NCBI GenBank assembly: GCA_963819075.1 | Contig: CAWFUP010000001.1 | Location: 992,001 to 1,056,000, forward strand | Reading direction: 5' to 3' | DNA from: CAVQBJ01 sp963819075 | GTDB taxonomy: Bacteria > Actinomycetota > Thermoleophilia > Solirubrobacterales > Solirubrobacteraceae | DNA length: 64,000 bases | In this document: positions 17,564 through 26,881 of the stretch, piece after piece | How the letters are laid out: each line of letters begins with the position of its first letter | Position numbering within the stretch: the stretch's first letter is position 1 | The notes under the pieces: generated by a model | The model's input: only the letters and a program-made list of their open reading frames with translations | Database searches by the model: none | What the model was told of the DNA's origin: nothing | Position numbers and translations under genes: made by a program

Positions 17564-18817
17564 CGCGGGTGGTGGAGGCGAGCCGGATCACCTTTGCCGC
17601 GCTGGCGGTCCCCAACTACCGCCGCTACATCTCCGGGCAGTCGATCTCGCTCGTCGGCACGTGGATGCAGATGACGGCGCAGTCCTGGCTCGTGCTCACG
17701 CTGACGCATTCGAGCACGGCCCTCGGCCTCATCGTCGCTGCGCAGACGCTGCCGGTGCTCCTGCTCGCCCCGTACGGCGGGGTGATCGCCGATCGCGTCG
17801 ACAAGCGCCGGCTGATGGTCTGCCTGCAGAGCCTGATGGGCGTGCAGGCGCTCGTGCTCGGCGTCCTGACCGTGTCGGGCAGCGTGCGGGTGTGGGAGAT
17901 AGCGGTGCTCGCCGCCTTGCTCGGCCTCAACAACGCGTTCGAGAATCCGGCGCGCCAGTCGTTCATGCTCGAGATGGTCGGACCCGAGCACCTGCGCAAC
18001 GCGGTCAGCCTCAACTCGGTGCTCGTCAACGTCGCGCGGGCGATCGGGCCCGCCGTGGCCGGCATCCTGATCGCGACGGTCGGGACCGGCGTCTGCTTCC
18101 TCTGCAACGCGGCGAGCTTCGTCGCCGTCGTGGCGTCGCTGCTGCTGCTCGATCGGCGCGCGCTCACGCCGAGCCCGCCGACGCCGCGCGCGAGGGGTCA
18201 GCTGCGCCAGGGAGTGCGCTACATCGCGCCGCACGCCGGACCTCGCGATCCCGCTGCTGATGATGGCGCTGGCCGGGACGCTCGCCTACGAGTTCCAGGT
18301 CTCGCTGCCGGTGATGGCCAGGCAGGGGCTGCACACCGGCGCGACCGGTTTCGGCTTCATGACGGCGGCGATGGGCGTCGGGGCGGTGATGGGCGGGCTG
18401 TACGTCGCCGGTCGCGGGCGCATCGGCCTGCGCTTCCTGACGCTCGCGGCGGCCGCGTTCGGGACGACGCTGCTGTTCGCCGCGGCGGCGCCGACGCTCG
18501 CCGTCGAGCTCGTGGCGCTCGCACTCGTCGGGGCGAGCAGCATCGCCTTCATGTCGACCGGCAACGCGACGCTGCAGCTCACCGCCGAGCCCTCGATGCG
18601 GGGGCGCGTGATGTCCTTCTGGTTCGTCGCCTTCCAAGGCTCGACGCCGATCGGCGGGCCGATCGTCGGGGTCGTGATGGCCGTCGCGGGGGCGCGGGCA
18701 GGCCTCGGGCTCGGCGGGCTGACGTGCCTGCTGGTCGCGGGGATCGGCCTTATCGCCGTGCGCCGGGTCCGGGGTGGGCAGAGCCGGCGCGGGGTCGCGG
18801 TCGAGGCGGCTCGGTAG
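17560..18817 (+). pseudogene. MFS exporter (EntS-like), broken by one frameshift
   Basis: The N-terminal half (FAALAVPNYRRYISGQSIS, LLLAPYGGVIADRVDKRRLM) and the C-terminal half (MMALAGTLAYEFQVSLPVMA to RGGQSRRGVAVEAAR) are in different frames. They join near 18226-18232, where one extra C in GCGCCGCACG turns the expected YIARTPDLAIPLL into YIAPHAGPRD. Joined length is about 419 residues, with twelve membrane segments and normal order, so I regard it as an intact gene with a sequence error. The family exports siderophores and drugs; here the MarR partner suggests a toxic compound. Without correction the first frame runs on into the GGDEF gene. Confidence 0.8.
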
Positions 18818-18840
18818 GGGTCGCGGCGGCGTGCGGCGTT

Positions 18841-18960
18841 GCGGGTGGCGGGGTCGTTGGCGTCGCGGGTGGCGGGGTCGTTGGCGTGGCGGGTCGCGGG
18901 GTCGTTGGCGTCGCGGGTCGCGGGGTCGTTGGCGTCGCGGGTCGCGCGGTCGCGCGCTCG
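18841..18960. repeat. 24-bp minisatellite, four copies plus a degenerate fifth
   Basis: Unit GCGGGTSGCGGGGTCGTTGG plus CGTS repeats at 18841, 18865, 18889 and 18913; the fifth copy (18937-18960) decays. It starts 23 bp after the MFS stop. The unit length is a multiple of three and could read as an 8-residue Gly/Val repeat, but the corrected MFS frame has already stopped, so I take it as non-coding. Confidence 0.8.
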
Positions 18961-19005
18961 TTCGGTTACGTGGCCGACGCTTGGCGTCACGCGCGCGGCA
19001 CAATC

Positions 19006-19313
19006 GTCACTGTCGCGTCACGCTCTCGGCGGGGGTGTGCTTGCTTTGCCCCCTGTGGCGGGCCCAAGGGAGCGCACCCCTCGGCGCGCGGTCGCCGCGA
19101 CCGCGGCGCGTCACATTCGCGTGACCGCAGCGCGACCGGCGGGGCGTATCTGTCACTGTCGCGTCACGCTCTCGGCGGGGGTGTGCTTGCTTTGCCCCCT
19201 GTGGCGGGCCCAAGGGAGCGCACCCCTCGGCGCGCGGTCGCCGCGACCGCGGCGCGTCACATTCGCGTGACCGCAGCGCGACCGGCGGGGCGTATCTGTC
19301 ACTGTCGCGTCAC
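19006..19313. repeat. 146-bp tandem direct repeat (2.1 copies) carrying a REP-like hairpin
   Basis: Copies begin with GTCACTGTCGCGTCAC at 19006, 19152 and 19298 (third copy only this start), spacing exactly 146 bp and apparently without mismatches. Each unit contains a hairpin GGGTGTGCTT...GGGCCCAAGG...AGCGCACCCC related to the palindromes at 38319, 39867 and 56227. The motif GTCACTGTCGCGTCAC is the reverse complement of one found again beside the 56.2-kb palindrome. Together with the minisatellite it fills the 629-bp gap between the MFS and GGDEF genes, where I see no further gene. Confidence 0.85.
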
Positions 19314-19446
19314 CGAGCGGCGCTTGTGCGGGGCACGAACGTCCGTCGGCCCCGGCCTGCCTGGCATCAAGGACCGGCGCGTGCGGGTCGATGACGGTCG
19401 AGCGCCCGCCGGCCGTTTCCCCCTCACGGCCGCGGGCCTGCGGGCC

Positions 19447-20496
19447 ATGGGCATCGATCAGCGCCGAGACACGGACTGGAGCATCCTGCGCCGCTATTGC
19501 GCGGCGGCGTACCTGGCCGGTTTCCTGACGAGCGTGGCGCTGTATGCCTTGCGGCCGATCGAGCGCCACAGCCCCGGGGTCGTGCCGCTCGCCGTGGCCG
19601 AGCTCGCCGTCGGGCTCGTGCTCCTGTTCGGGCGCAGGCTGCCCGGTTGGGCCGTGCGAGCGCTCGGCATCTCCGGGGCGATCGTCCTGATCAGCGCGGG
19701 TGTGGTGGTCGCTCGCCCCGTGGGGCCGACGCCGCTGTGGTACGTGCTGCCGGCGATCGCCGTCGCTCGATTCTGCGACCGCCGCGAGACGCTGCTGAAC
19801 CTGGGGCTGCTGTGCGTCACCTACGCGCTCGCGCTCACCCTCGCCGACCACCCGGAGGTCCCCGGCCTCATGTACGCCACGGTCGTGTCGATCGTCGCGC
19901 TGCTCGTCGCCGCGCACGGGCGCCAGGTCCGCCACACGGGCGCGGTGATGGCCCAGCTGGAGGTGGTCGCGGCGGTCGACTCGCTCACCGGCCTGCTCAA
20001 CCGCGGGGCCCTGAAGCAGGCCTTCGCCCGGGAGGTCGAGCGCGCGCAGGCGTCGGGGATTGCGCTGAGCGTGGCCCTCTTCGACCTCGACCACTTCAAG
20101 GCGATCAACGACACGTTCGGACACGACGCCGGCGACGAGGCGCTCTGCCGCTTCGCCGCGATCCTCGAGGGCGAGCGCTCGCGAGCCGATCTCGCGGCGC
20201 GCATGGGCGGCGAGGAGTTCCTCGTCGTCCTCTTCGCGACCGACGCCGAGCGCGCCAAGGGATTCGCCGAGCGGGTGTCGGCGAAGCTCGCGCAATCCAC
20301 CGGCGGCGCGTTCCCGGCCTTCACGGCGAGCGCCGGGATCTCGTCGCTCAGTCCGCGCCTGGCGAGCCCGTCGCGGCTCCTGACGGCGGCGGACCGCGCC
20401 CTGTACGCGGCCAAGCAGGCGGGACGCAACCGCTCGGTGATCGACGACAGCTCAATCGTCGAAGCGGCCGGCGGGGCGGACCGTCACGCCGCCTGA
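19447..20496 (+). CDS. Membrane-bound GGDEF diguanylate cyclase
   Basis: 349 residues from ATG 19447 (GTG 19381 is possible upstream). Six membrane segments (about 20-165) precede a GGDEF domain: DSLTGLLNRGALKQAF, FDLDHFKAINDTFGHDAGD, then MGGEEFLVVL. All metal and substrate residues look intact, so it should make c-di-GMP from two GTP. The RxxD inhibitory site is not in register (SRAD at the position of RxxD). The N-terminal block probably senses a membrane or external signal. Confidence 0.88.
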   Translation: MGIDQRRDTDWSILRRYCAAAYLAGFLTSVALYALRPIERHSPGVVPLAVAELAVGLVLLFGRRLPGWAVRALGISGAIVLISAGVVVARPVGPTPLWYVLPAIAVARFCDRRETLLNLGLLCVTYALALTLADHPEVPGLMYATVVSIVALLVAAHGRQVRHTGAVMAQLEVVAAVDSLTGLLNRGALKQAFAREVERAQASGIALSVALFDLDHFKAINDTFGHDAGDEALCRFAAILEGERSRADLAARMGGEEFLVVLFATDAERAKGFAERVSAKLAQSTGGAFPAFTASAGISSLSPRLASPSRLLTAADRALYAAKQAGRNRSVIDDSSIVEAAGGADRHAA

Positions 20497-20510
20497 GCGC
20501 CTCGCTCGGG

Positions 20511-22790
20511 TCAGCCGGTCGCAGTCGCCGCCGCGGTGCCCTGGAGCTCGGCGGCCCGTCCCGCGCAGTCGTAGAGGCTGCTCAGCGCCGACGTGCCCGT
20601 GCTTCCGGCGGCTGTCGACACCGAGGTGCCGGGGGAGACGGCGACGCACGCCGCCCGGACGGCGGCCATCGCGTGGTTCGCCCCGACCCGGCCCCCGCCG
20701 AACGGGCTCGCCGGGTCGGCGCTGGCGAGCACCCAGCGGATGTGGCCCGAGCGCACCTCGGCCGCGAGCCAGCTCGCGCTCACATCGCTCTCCTGGCCGG
20801 AGAAGCCTCCGATGCCGGCGACGTTCGCGTCGTTGCCGATGATGGCGCTCGCGGCCGAGGACTGACTGGCCACGGCGAGCGTTCCGCCGCCGTGCGCCTT
20901 GGTGTAGTCGAGCACCGCGCTCAGGTCCTGTCCGGCGAAGCCGCCGGGGCCGCCGGCTGGGCCGCCGCCGCCGAAGCCGCCGAAGCCGCCGGGGCCGCCG
21001 CTGCCGCCGGCTGGGCCGCGGAGGCTGCCGGGGCCGCTGCCGCCGGGGCCGCCGAAGCCGCCGAGGCCCCCGGGGCCGCCCGCCGTACCCGCGCCCGACG
21101 CCGCGGCGCCGGGGACGAAGCCGCCTGGACCGCCGGGTGCGCCGCCGCCGGCCCCGGGAGGAGTTCCGCCGGCGCCGTTGCCGAACAGCGGCACCGCGGC
21201 GCCCGTGGCGAAGCGCCCGCCGGGGACGAAACGGCCCGCGCCCGGTCCGCCGAAGCCGCCGGCGTCGGCCGGCCCGCCCGCCGGGAACGTGCCGCTCGTC
21301 GCGTGGCCGAGCGTCTCGACGGCCCACGTCGCGGGGGCGATGAGCAGCAGCCCGATCGTCGCCGCCACGAGCGCCACGCGCATTCGCGGCATGGCCACGG
21401 CCGCGAGCGCCACCGCGGCCAGCGCTCCGCCGGCCACGAGCACCGGCGCCAGCCACGTCAGTTGCCCGGGTTCGTTGTGCAGCACGATCAGCTCGGTGGC
21501 GACGCCGGCGGCCACGGCGATGGGCGCGACCACACGGGCGAGGCGCCCGGCACCGAGCAGCGTGGCCGCGCCGGCGCCGACGAGCGCCGCCGCAAACGGT
21601 GCCAGCAGCGACACGTAGTAGGGGTGGAAGATGCCCGACGCGGCGCTGAACGCCACCGCGATGGTCAGGAAGGCCCCGCCGACGGCGAGCAGCCAGCCGG
21701 TCCGCTCATCGCGGCGGCGCAGGCGGGTGGCGACGAGCAGCCCGATACCGGCGACGAGCGCGAAGCCGAGCAGCCAGCCATCCTGGCCGCCGAGCGCCGA
21801 GTTGAGGAGGCGCAACGGGCCCGGCGAGCCGCCGAACAGGCCGCCCCCGCCGGGACCGCCGCCACCCGGACCGCCGCCGCCGGCCGGACCGCCGGCCTGA
21901 CCGGCAAGGCGGCCGACGCCGTTGTAGTTGAGAATGAGCGAGAGGATGCTGTTGTCGCTCGTGCCGGAGATCCAGGGTCGATCCGCGGCCGGGGTGAGCA
22001 TGACGAGCAGGGGCCAGGCACCGCCGACCGCGACCATCGCGGCGCCGCCCGCCGCGAGCTGACGCGCGGCGGCGAGCCGCCCACGCGGCGCGACCCACAG
22101 CCACGCGGCGGCGATCGCCGGGACGACGAGGAGCGCCGCGCCCATCTTTGTCTCGAAGCCGAGGCCGACCGCGACACCGGACAGCACGAGCCAGCGGGTG
22201 CGCCCATCATCGAGGGCCCGGACCGCGCACCACACGGCCGCGGCGCAGCAGAGCGTCAGCAGCGCATCGGGGTTGTTGTGGCGGGACATCGCCACGGCAA
22301 TCGGCGTCAGCGCGAGGGTGAGGCCGGCGACGAAGGCGCCGATGCGGCCGAAGCGCCGGCGGACGAGGTCATAGACGATGCCGACGGTGGCGACCCCCAT
22401 CAGCGCCTGCGGCACGAGGAGGCTGAGCGGGTGGTAGCCGAAGATCCGCGCCGAGAGCGCCTCCACCCAGAGGGCGAGCGGCGGCTTGTCGACGGTCATG
22501 ACGCCGCTGCGGTCCATCGAGGCGAACAGGAAGTTGTGCCAGCTCGTCGCCATCGAGCGCACGGCGGCGCTGTAGTAGGCGTTCGCCCAGCCGTTGCGCG
22601 ACAGCGCCCACAGGTCGAGCACCGCGGCGAGCAGCAGGAGTCCGACGAGCTCGGGGCGCAGCCGCAGCTCGCGCACGCGCGAGGCGATGCGCGGTCGCGG
22701 GCGCGCGTGCGGGGCGATCGTCGCCGGGGCGGCAATCGCGCCGTCGAGCGCGCGTACGGCGGCCTGCGGCTGGCGTGGGCCGGTGGTCAC
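20511..22790 (-). CDS. GT-C (ArnT/PMT-like) membrane glycosyltransferase with Gly-rich insertions
   Basis: 759 residues from GTG 22790. The N-terminal half has the GT-C layout: first membrane segment LVGLLLLAAVLDLWALS, then an external loop with MDRSGVMTVDKPPLALW, where the catalytic Asp of ArnT-type enzymes lies, and about ten more segments. A Gly/Pro-rich insertion sits at about 295-325 and a longer Gly/Pro-rich stretch at about 510-650, followed by a compact C-terminal domain (ILDYTKAHGG-like, then HIRWVLASADP). It would transfer sugars from polyprenyl-phosphate donors on the outer membrane face. Convergent with the GGDEF gene, 14 bp apart. Confidence 0.83.
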   Translation of the reverse strand: MTTGPRQPQAAVRALDGAIAAPATIAPHARPRPRIASRVRELRLRPELVGLLLLAAVLDLWALSRNGWANAYYSAAVRSMATSWHNFLFASMDRSGVMTVDKPPLALWVEALSARIFGYHPLSLLVPQALMGVATVGIVYDLVRRRFGRIGAFVAGLTLALTPIAVAMSRHNNPDALLTLCCAAAVWCAVRALDDGRTRWLVLSGVAVGLGFETKMGAALLVVPAIAAAWLWVAPRGRLAAARQLAAGGAAMVAVGGAWPLLVMLTPAADRPWISGTSDNSILSLILNYNGVGRLAGQAGGPAGGGGPGGGGPGGGGLFGGSPGPLRLLNSALGGQDGWLLGFALVAGIGLLVATRLRRRDERTGWLLAVGGAFLTIAVAFSAASGIFHPYYVSLLAPFAAALVGAGAATLLGAGRLARVVAPIAVAAGVATELIVLHNEPGQLTWLAPVLVAGGALAAVALAAVAMPRMRVALVAATIGLLLIAPATWAVETLGHATSGTFPAGGPADAGGFGGPGAGRFVPGGRFATGAAVPLFGNGAGGTPPGAGGGAPGGPGGFVPGAAASGAGTAGGPGGLGGFGGPGGSGPGSLRGPAGGSGGPGGFGGFGGGGPAGGPGGFAGQDLSAVLDYTKAHGGGTLAVASQSSAASAIIGNDANVAGIGGFSGQESDVSASWLAAEVRSGHIRWVLASADPASPFGGGRVGANHAMAAVRAACVAVSPGTSVSTAAGSTGTSALSSLYDCAGRAAELQGTAAATATG

Positions 22791-22930
22791 GGGCGCCAGT
22801 GTGGTCGTCCTGCGTAAGCGCCACGCAAACCGGGGCTGGGAATCGGCTGAGAGCCACGGCCGCAGCGTCTGGGCGCTCGCCGTGCCGGCGGGCGCCGCCG
22901 TCGGTTGACCGACCGCCTTAGGCTTGCACG

Positions 22931-23531
22931 ATGACCACGACCGGGAGACCGCGCGGACGGCCGGCAGCGGCCGATCGCGCCGCCGTGATCGCCGCCGCCA
23001 GCGAGGATTACTTCGCCGGGCGCAGGGTCGACGTGCAGGCGATCGCGCGCCAGCTCGGGCTGAGCCGCGCGACGATCTACCGCTGGTTCGGCTCGCGTGA
23101 AGCGGTCATCGGTGAGGTGCTTGCGGCGGCCGGCGAGCGGACGATCGCTCGCGCGCATCGCCAGGCGCAGCGGGGCGGGCCCGCGCCGGCTCCTCGATGC
23201 GCTCGACCGTGTCAACCGCGAGCTCGCTGCTTCGCAGGCGCTCAAGCGCTACTTCGAGCTCGAACGCGAGGTGGCGCTCCACACGCTGACGTCGAGCGCG
23301 GCGAACGTCCAGCCGCGGATCGTGGCGGCGATCCAGCGGGTGATCGAGCTCGAGGTGGCCAACGGCTCCTACGTCGCCCCGGCCGATACCGAGACCCTGG
23401 CCTACGCGGTCGTGCGGATCGCCGAGGCGTTCCTCTACAACGACGCGATCGCCGGGATCCGCGGAGATGTCGATCGCCTGCTGCAGATGGAGGCGCTGCT
23501 CCTCGACATCCCACTTCCGTCGCGTGGGTGA
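22931..23531 (+). pseudogene. TetR-family regulator (QsdR-type C-terminus), one frameshift
   Basis: The N-terminal helix-turn-helix (VDVQAIARQLGLSRATIYRWF) is in one frame and the ligand domain (RVNRELAASQALKRYFELER to LLLDIPLPSRG) in another, with the shift between about 23150 and 23200. Joined length is about 199 residues, normal for TetR. The C-terminal helix pattern (RYFELEREVALHTLTSS, VQPRIVAAIQRVIELEV) resembles the QsdR-type TetR family. TAGGCT lies 6 nt before the ATG. Divergent from the glycosyltransferase gene, which it may control. A 12-bp repeat GGGTCGGTCTCG, three copies, follows at 23551-23586. Confidence 0.75.
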
Positions 23532-23550
23532 CCCGCGGGGCTCGCGCGTC

Positions 23551-23586
23551 GGGTCGGTCTCGGGGTCGGTCTCGGGGTCGGTCTCG
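23551..23586. repeat. 12-bp tandem repeat, three copies
   Basis: GGGTCGGTCTCG occurs three times (the second and third with an extra-G junction in phase) between two TetR genes. Short, non-coding, no obvious role. Confidence 0.6.
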
Positions 23587-23694
23587 CCTGGCCGGCCGAG
23601 CGCGTCGCGCAAGAACCCGACCTGATCGGTGGCGATCGAACCGCAGTGTACCCGGCGAGTACAATCCGGCCCCGCGAGCGGCTACAGTCATGCC

Positions 23695-24345
23695 ATGCCC
23701 GAGGTCTCGCTTGTCGCGTCGCACCCGGCCGTCGAGCCGCTGCTCGGCCCGCGCAGCGGAGCGCAGCGGGCGCGGCTGCTCGTGGAGATGACGAACATCG
23801 TGGGCGAGAAGGGGTGGTCGGACACCACGGTCGCCGATGTCGTGCGGGCCGCGAAGGTGTCACGCGGGACGTTCTACGCGCTCTTCTCCTCGAAGGAGGA
23901 GTGCCTCATCGAGGGCTATCGGTACGGCGTCGACGTGCTGATGGGGCACATCGACGAAGCCGTGCGCGCGACGCCCGGCGACTGGCGCGTGAAGTTCCGC
24001 GCCGGGATGCGTTCGTACCTCGTCTCGCTGTCGACGCGCCCGATGTTCGCGCGCGCGCACCTCATCGAGCTCCCGCTGGCCGGCGAGCGCGCGCAGTTCG
24101 AGCGCGACGCCACGCTGCGCCGCTTCGCCGAGCGGTTCCGCAAGAGCTTTGAGGCGGGGGTCATCGAGGATCCCGAGCTGATGGTGCCGTCCGCGGACGC
24201 GCTCCTCCTCCTGACGGCGGGGGTCGACGAGCTCGTGTCGGTGTGGCTGCGCGAGGGACGGGTCGCGGAGCTGCCGGCGCTCGAGACGACCCTGAGCCTG
24301 ACCACGCTCGCCGCGTTCCTCGGGACGCGCGCCGCGGGCCTGTAG
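23695..24345 (+). CDS. TetR-family transcriptional regulator
   Basis: 216 residues from ATG 23695. The helix-turn-helix is at about 35-75 (GWSDTTVADVVRAAKVSRGT, FYALFSSKEECL), followed by an all-helical ligand domain. TACAGT (23683-23688) is 6 nt before the ATG with no ribosome site. Targets unknown; it sits between two other TetR genes, the next one convergent after 21 bp. Confidence 0.88.
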   Translation: MPEVSLVASHPAVEPLLGPRSGAQRARLLVEMTNIVGEKGWSDTTVADVVRAAKVSRGTFYALFSSKEECLIEGYRYGVDVLMGHIDEAVRATPGDWRVKFRAGMRSYLVSLSTRPMFARAHLIELPLAGERAQFERDATLRRFAERFRKSFEAGVIEDPELMVPSADALLLLTAGVDELVSVWLREGRVAELPALETTLSLTTLAAFLGTRAAGL

Positions 24346-24366
24346 GCACCGAACGCGACGGGTCGC

Positions 24367-25080
24367 TCAGTCGCGGCGGCCGGCGCCGGCCGACTTCAGC
24401 TTGCGCAGGTCCTCGGTCGTCGGTGCGTTCCCGGGAAGCGCCGTCGTCGTCGCGGCGGCGGGAGCCGCGCGCAGCCCGGCGAAGACGATCTCGAAGTAGC
24501 GCTCCCACAGTGCCGGGTCGCCGTCGCCGGCGTGTCCGGGGATCTCGGTGGCGGAGATCGCGCACAACAGCAGCGGCACGTCCTCGGCCGTGAGGTCGGC
24601 CCGGATCTCGCCGGTCGCCTGCGCGCGCGAGAGCAGGCGACCGATGACCTCGAGCAGCCGCTCGTGGCCCTCGTGGACGAGCGGGTCCTCGAGCACCGGC
24701 GAGTTGGCCGTCGCGTCCTTGAAGCCGTGGTTGCTCACCATGAGCGCAGATCCGGCGTGGAGCAGCTCGCGCAGCGCGTTGACCGGATCGGGCTCCTCGA
24801 GCAGCGCGGTAGCCGTGACCGTGATGCGATCGACCATGTCGCGCACGATCGCCGCGATGAGGTGCTCCTTGGTCGGGAAGTGGCGGAAGGCCGTTCCCTG
24901 GCCGACGCCGGCGCGCTGGGCGATCTCGGCCACCGTCGCGTCGAGCCCGCGCTCGCCGAACACCTCGATTGCGGCGCCGATGAGCGCACGGCGGTTGCGC
25001 TCGGCATCCGCGCGCTGGCGCCGCGGCGCGGCGTTGCCCTCGCTTGCAGCGAGGGCCGGATCGGAATCGATGAGACTCAC
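24367..25080 (-). CDS. TetR-family regulator, likely of the adjacent MFS pump
   Basis: 237 residues from GTG 25080, with GAGGAG upstream. Helix-turn-helix GLDATVAEIAQRAGVGQGTA and FRHFPTKEHLI; the C-terminal domain contains MVSNHGFKDATANS, ending with a disordered basic tail. It lies 98 bp downstream of, and on the same strand as, the DHA2-type MFS gene, an arrangement typical of a drug-efflux regulator. Confidence 0.88.
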   Translation of the reverse strand: MSLIDSDPALAASEGNAAPRRQRADAERNRRALIGAAIEVFGERGLDATVAEIAQRAGVGQGTAFRHFPTKEHLIAAIVRDMVDRITVTATALLEEPDPVNALRELLHAGSALMVSNHGFKDATANSPVLEDPLVHEGHERLLEVIGRLLSRAQATGEIRADLTAEDVPLLLCAISATEIPGHAGDGDPALWERYFEIVFAGLRAAPAAATTTALPGNAPTTEDLRKLKSAGAGRRD

Positions 25081-25178
25081 TTCGGCGCCACTCCTCTACG
25101 GTGCAGTCTACGCGTCGCGGCCGTCGCCGCCGCGCCCCAGCGGGCGCGACGGACCGGGCCGTACCGAGGAGACGGCGC

Positions 25179-26660
25179 TCACGCGAGCACCGGCTGGGCT
25201 TCGAGGTCGAGCGACTCGACATGGTGGCGTCGCAGCATCGTCACCAGGATGATGGCGGCGAACGCGAGCATTCCGGCGGCCACCGCGAACGCGACGTGGA
25301 AGCCGCTTACGAGCGCGGCCGCCTGCCCCGACGCGCCGCTGCTCAGCACCGAACTCGTCTGATTGGCCGCCAGCGTGGCCAGGATCGCCAGCCCGAGGGC
25401 GCCGCCGACCTGCTGGGAGGTGTTGTACAGGCCGGAGGCCAGGCCGGCGTCCTCGCCCTCGATGTTCGCGGTGGCCAGCAGCGTGATCGGGACGAACACG
25501 AGTCCCATCCCGATGGCCATGGGCAGCAGGCCGACGAGCAGTTGCCCGAGGTAGTCGCCGTGCACGCTCGTTCGCAGCAGCAGCGTCATGCCGATGGTGG
25601 CCAGGCTCAGGCCGGTGACGCCGACGGCGCGAGGCCCGAAGCGTCGGATGAGCTGCTGCGCGGCGGCCGCCCCAGCGCCGATGCCGACCGTCACCGGCAG
25701 GAAGGCGAGGCCGGCCCGCAGCGGGCTGTAGGCCATCACCTCCTGGACGTAGATCGACGCGAAGTAGAACATCGAGAACATCCCGGCGGCGAGGAACAGC
25801 AGCGCCAGGTTGGCCGCTGCCAGCGTGCGCACGCGCAGGATGCCCAGGCGCACGAGCGGCGAGGAGCTGAGCCGCTCGGTCACGAAGAACGCGCCGAGCA
25901 GCACGAGCGCGATGCCCGCGGTCACGAGCGTGCGCGTCGAGCCCCAGCCGTACTGCTGTGCCTTCACGATCGCGAACACGAGCACGACGAGGCCCGCCGT
26001 CACCGAGAACGCACCGGCGAGGTCGAACGACTTGCGCTCGTTCGATCCGCGCGACTCGGGGACGAACCGGATCGCGGCCGCGAACGCGGCGATTCCGATC
26101 GGCAGGTTCACGATGAACACCCAGCGCCAGGACAACAGGTCGGTCAGGATGCCGCCGAGGAGCAGTCCGACCGCGGCGCCGCCGGCGGCGATGCCGCTCC
26201 ACACGCTGAGCGCCTTCGTGCGCTCGTTGTTCTCGGTGAACGTGGTCGTGATGATTGACAGCGCGGCCGGGGACACGAGCGCGCCGCCGAGGCCCTGCAG
26301 CGCCCGACCGAGGATGAGCACCTGAGAGCTCTGGGCGAGCGCGTTGAGCGCCGAAGCGACGGAGAAGAGCAGGACGCCGACCATGAACAGCCGCCGCCGG
26401 CCGAGGAGGTCGGCGGCGCGGCCACCGAGCAGCAGGAAGCCGCCGAACAGCAGCGTGTAGCCGTTGACCACCCATTGCAGGTCGGCTCGCGAGAAGTGCA
26501 GGCCACGCTGGATCGAGGGGAGCGCGACGTTCACGATCGTCGCGTCGAGGATGACCATGAACTGGGCCACGCAGACGACGACAAGGACGATCCAGGGATT
26601 GAAGGAGCGACCGCCGCTGGACGGTGCGGCCGGGGAGGGAGAGCTGAGGGAGACGGACAT
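25179..26660 (-). CDS. DHA2-family MFS drug exporter (14 segments)
   Basis: 493 residues from ATG 26660 (AAAGG ribosome site; a longer frame up to 26735 is open but unlikely). Motif C/D1 are plain: FMVILDATIVNVALPSIQ, then NGYTLLFGGFLLLGGRAADLLGRR, then GRALQGLGGALVSPAAL. Fourteen membrane segments place it with EmrB/QacA-type proton-driven multidrug exporters. Upstream, TAGTCT near 26703-26708 could be its -10 box, inside an imperfect inverted repeat CCGCT...AGCGG (26695-26716) that could bind the TetR encoded just downstream. Confidence 0.9.
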   Translation of the reverse strand: MSVSLSSPSPAAPSSGGRSFNPWIVLVVVCVAQFMVILDATIVNVALPSIQRGLHFSRADLQWVVNGYTLLFGGFLLLGGRAADLLGRRRLFMVGVLLFSVASALNALAQSSQVLILGRALQGLGGALVSPAALSIITTTFTENNERTKALSVWSGIAAGGAAVGLLLGGILTDLLSWRWVFIVNLPIGIAAFAAAIRFVPESRGSNERKSFDLAGAFSVTAGLVVLVFAIVKAQQYGWGSTRTLVTAGIALVLLGAFFVTERLSSSPLVRLGILRVRTLAAANLALLFLAAGMFSMFYFASIYVQEVMAYSPLRAGLAFLPVTVGIGAGAAAAQQLIRRFGPRAVGVTGLSLATIGMTLLLRTSVHGDYLGQLLVGLLPMAIGMGLVFVPITLLATANIEGEDAGLASGLYNTSQQVGGALGLAILATLAANQTSSVLSSGASGQAAALVSGFHVAFAVAAGMLAFAAIILVTMLRRHHVESLDLEAQPVLA

Positions 26661-26797
26661 GCGAGCAGCCTTTCGCCGTAGAGGACTGGCCGGTCCGCTT
26701 AGACTAGCAGTAGCGGATCGGCGAGTCCGGTTCACGTGGACGATTGGTCGGAACGCCGCCGCACGCTCGCCGACGTCCCGCGATGCACGCTAGATCC

Positions 26798-26824
26798 GAT
26801 TGCGGTCAGCTTCTGACCGCAATC
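26798..26824. promoter_or_regulatory. 27-bp palindrome shared with the WYL-regulator promoter (copy 1)
   Basis: GATTGCGGTCAG-CTT-CTGACCGCAATC, a perfect 12-bp inverted repeat. The same arms occur once more, at 61685-61711, in front of a WYL-domain regulator gene. Here it lies 20 bp upstream of a TTGACA box that serves the L-2-hydroxyglutarate oxidase-like gene, and 138 bp upstream of the divergent MFS gene. It is followed by no T-tract, so an operator is more likely than a terminator. Confidence 0.7.
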
Positions 26825-26844
26825 ATCGCGAGCCGCGGCTGCGC

Positions 26845-26874
26845 TTGACAGCACTCACGGGCTCCGTCTAGCGT
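26845..26874 (+). promoter_or_regulatory. Promoter of the L-2-hydroxyglutarate oxidase-like gene
   Basis: TTGACA (26845-26850), 18 nt, TAGCGT (26869-26874), then 7 nt to a CTG at 26882, the first possible start in the coding frame. The -35 match is exact and the spacing to the start fits a leaderless transcript. Confidence 0.55.
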
Positions 26875-26881
26875 CCGCGCC

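Noticed and set aside
19006..19313. CRISPR-like array
   Set aside because: Only two long head-to-tail units with no spacers and no cas genes in the window.
18818..19446. Continuous frame linking the MFS gene to the GGDEF gene, suggesting a 978-residue fusion
   Set aside because: After correcting the MFS frameshift its true stop is at 18817; the linking part is tandem repeats translated by chance.
19497..22817. 1106-residue plus-strand frame
   Set aside because: Antisense shadow of the GGDEF and glycosyltransferase genes, made of low-complexity Arg/Ala/Gly translation.
26798..26824. Palindrome read as an intrinsic terminator of the MFS or lhgO genes
   Set aside because: It lies upstream of both starts, has no T-tract, and an identical copy sits in a promoter at 61.7 kb.
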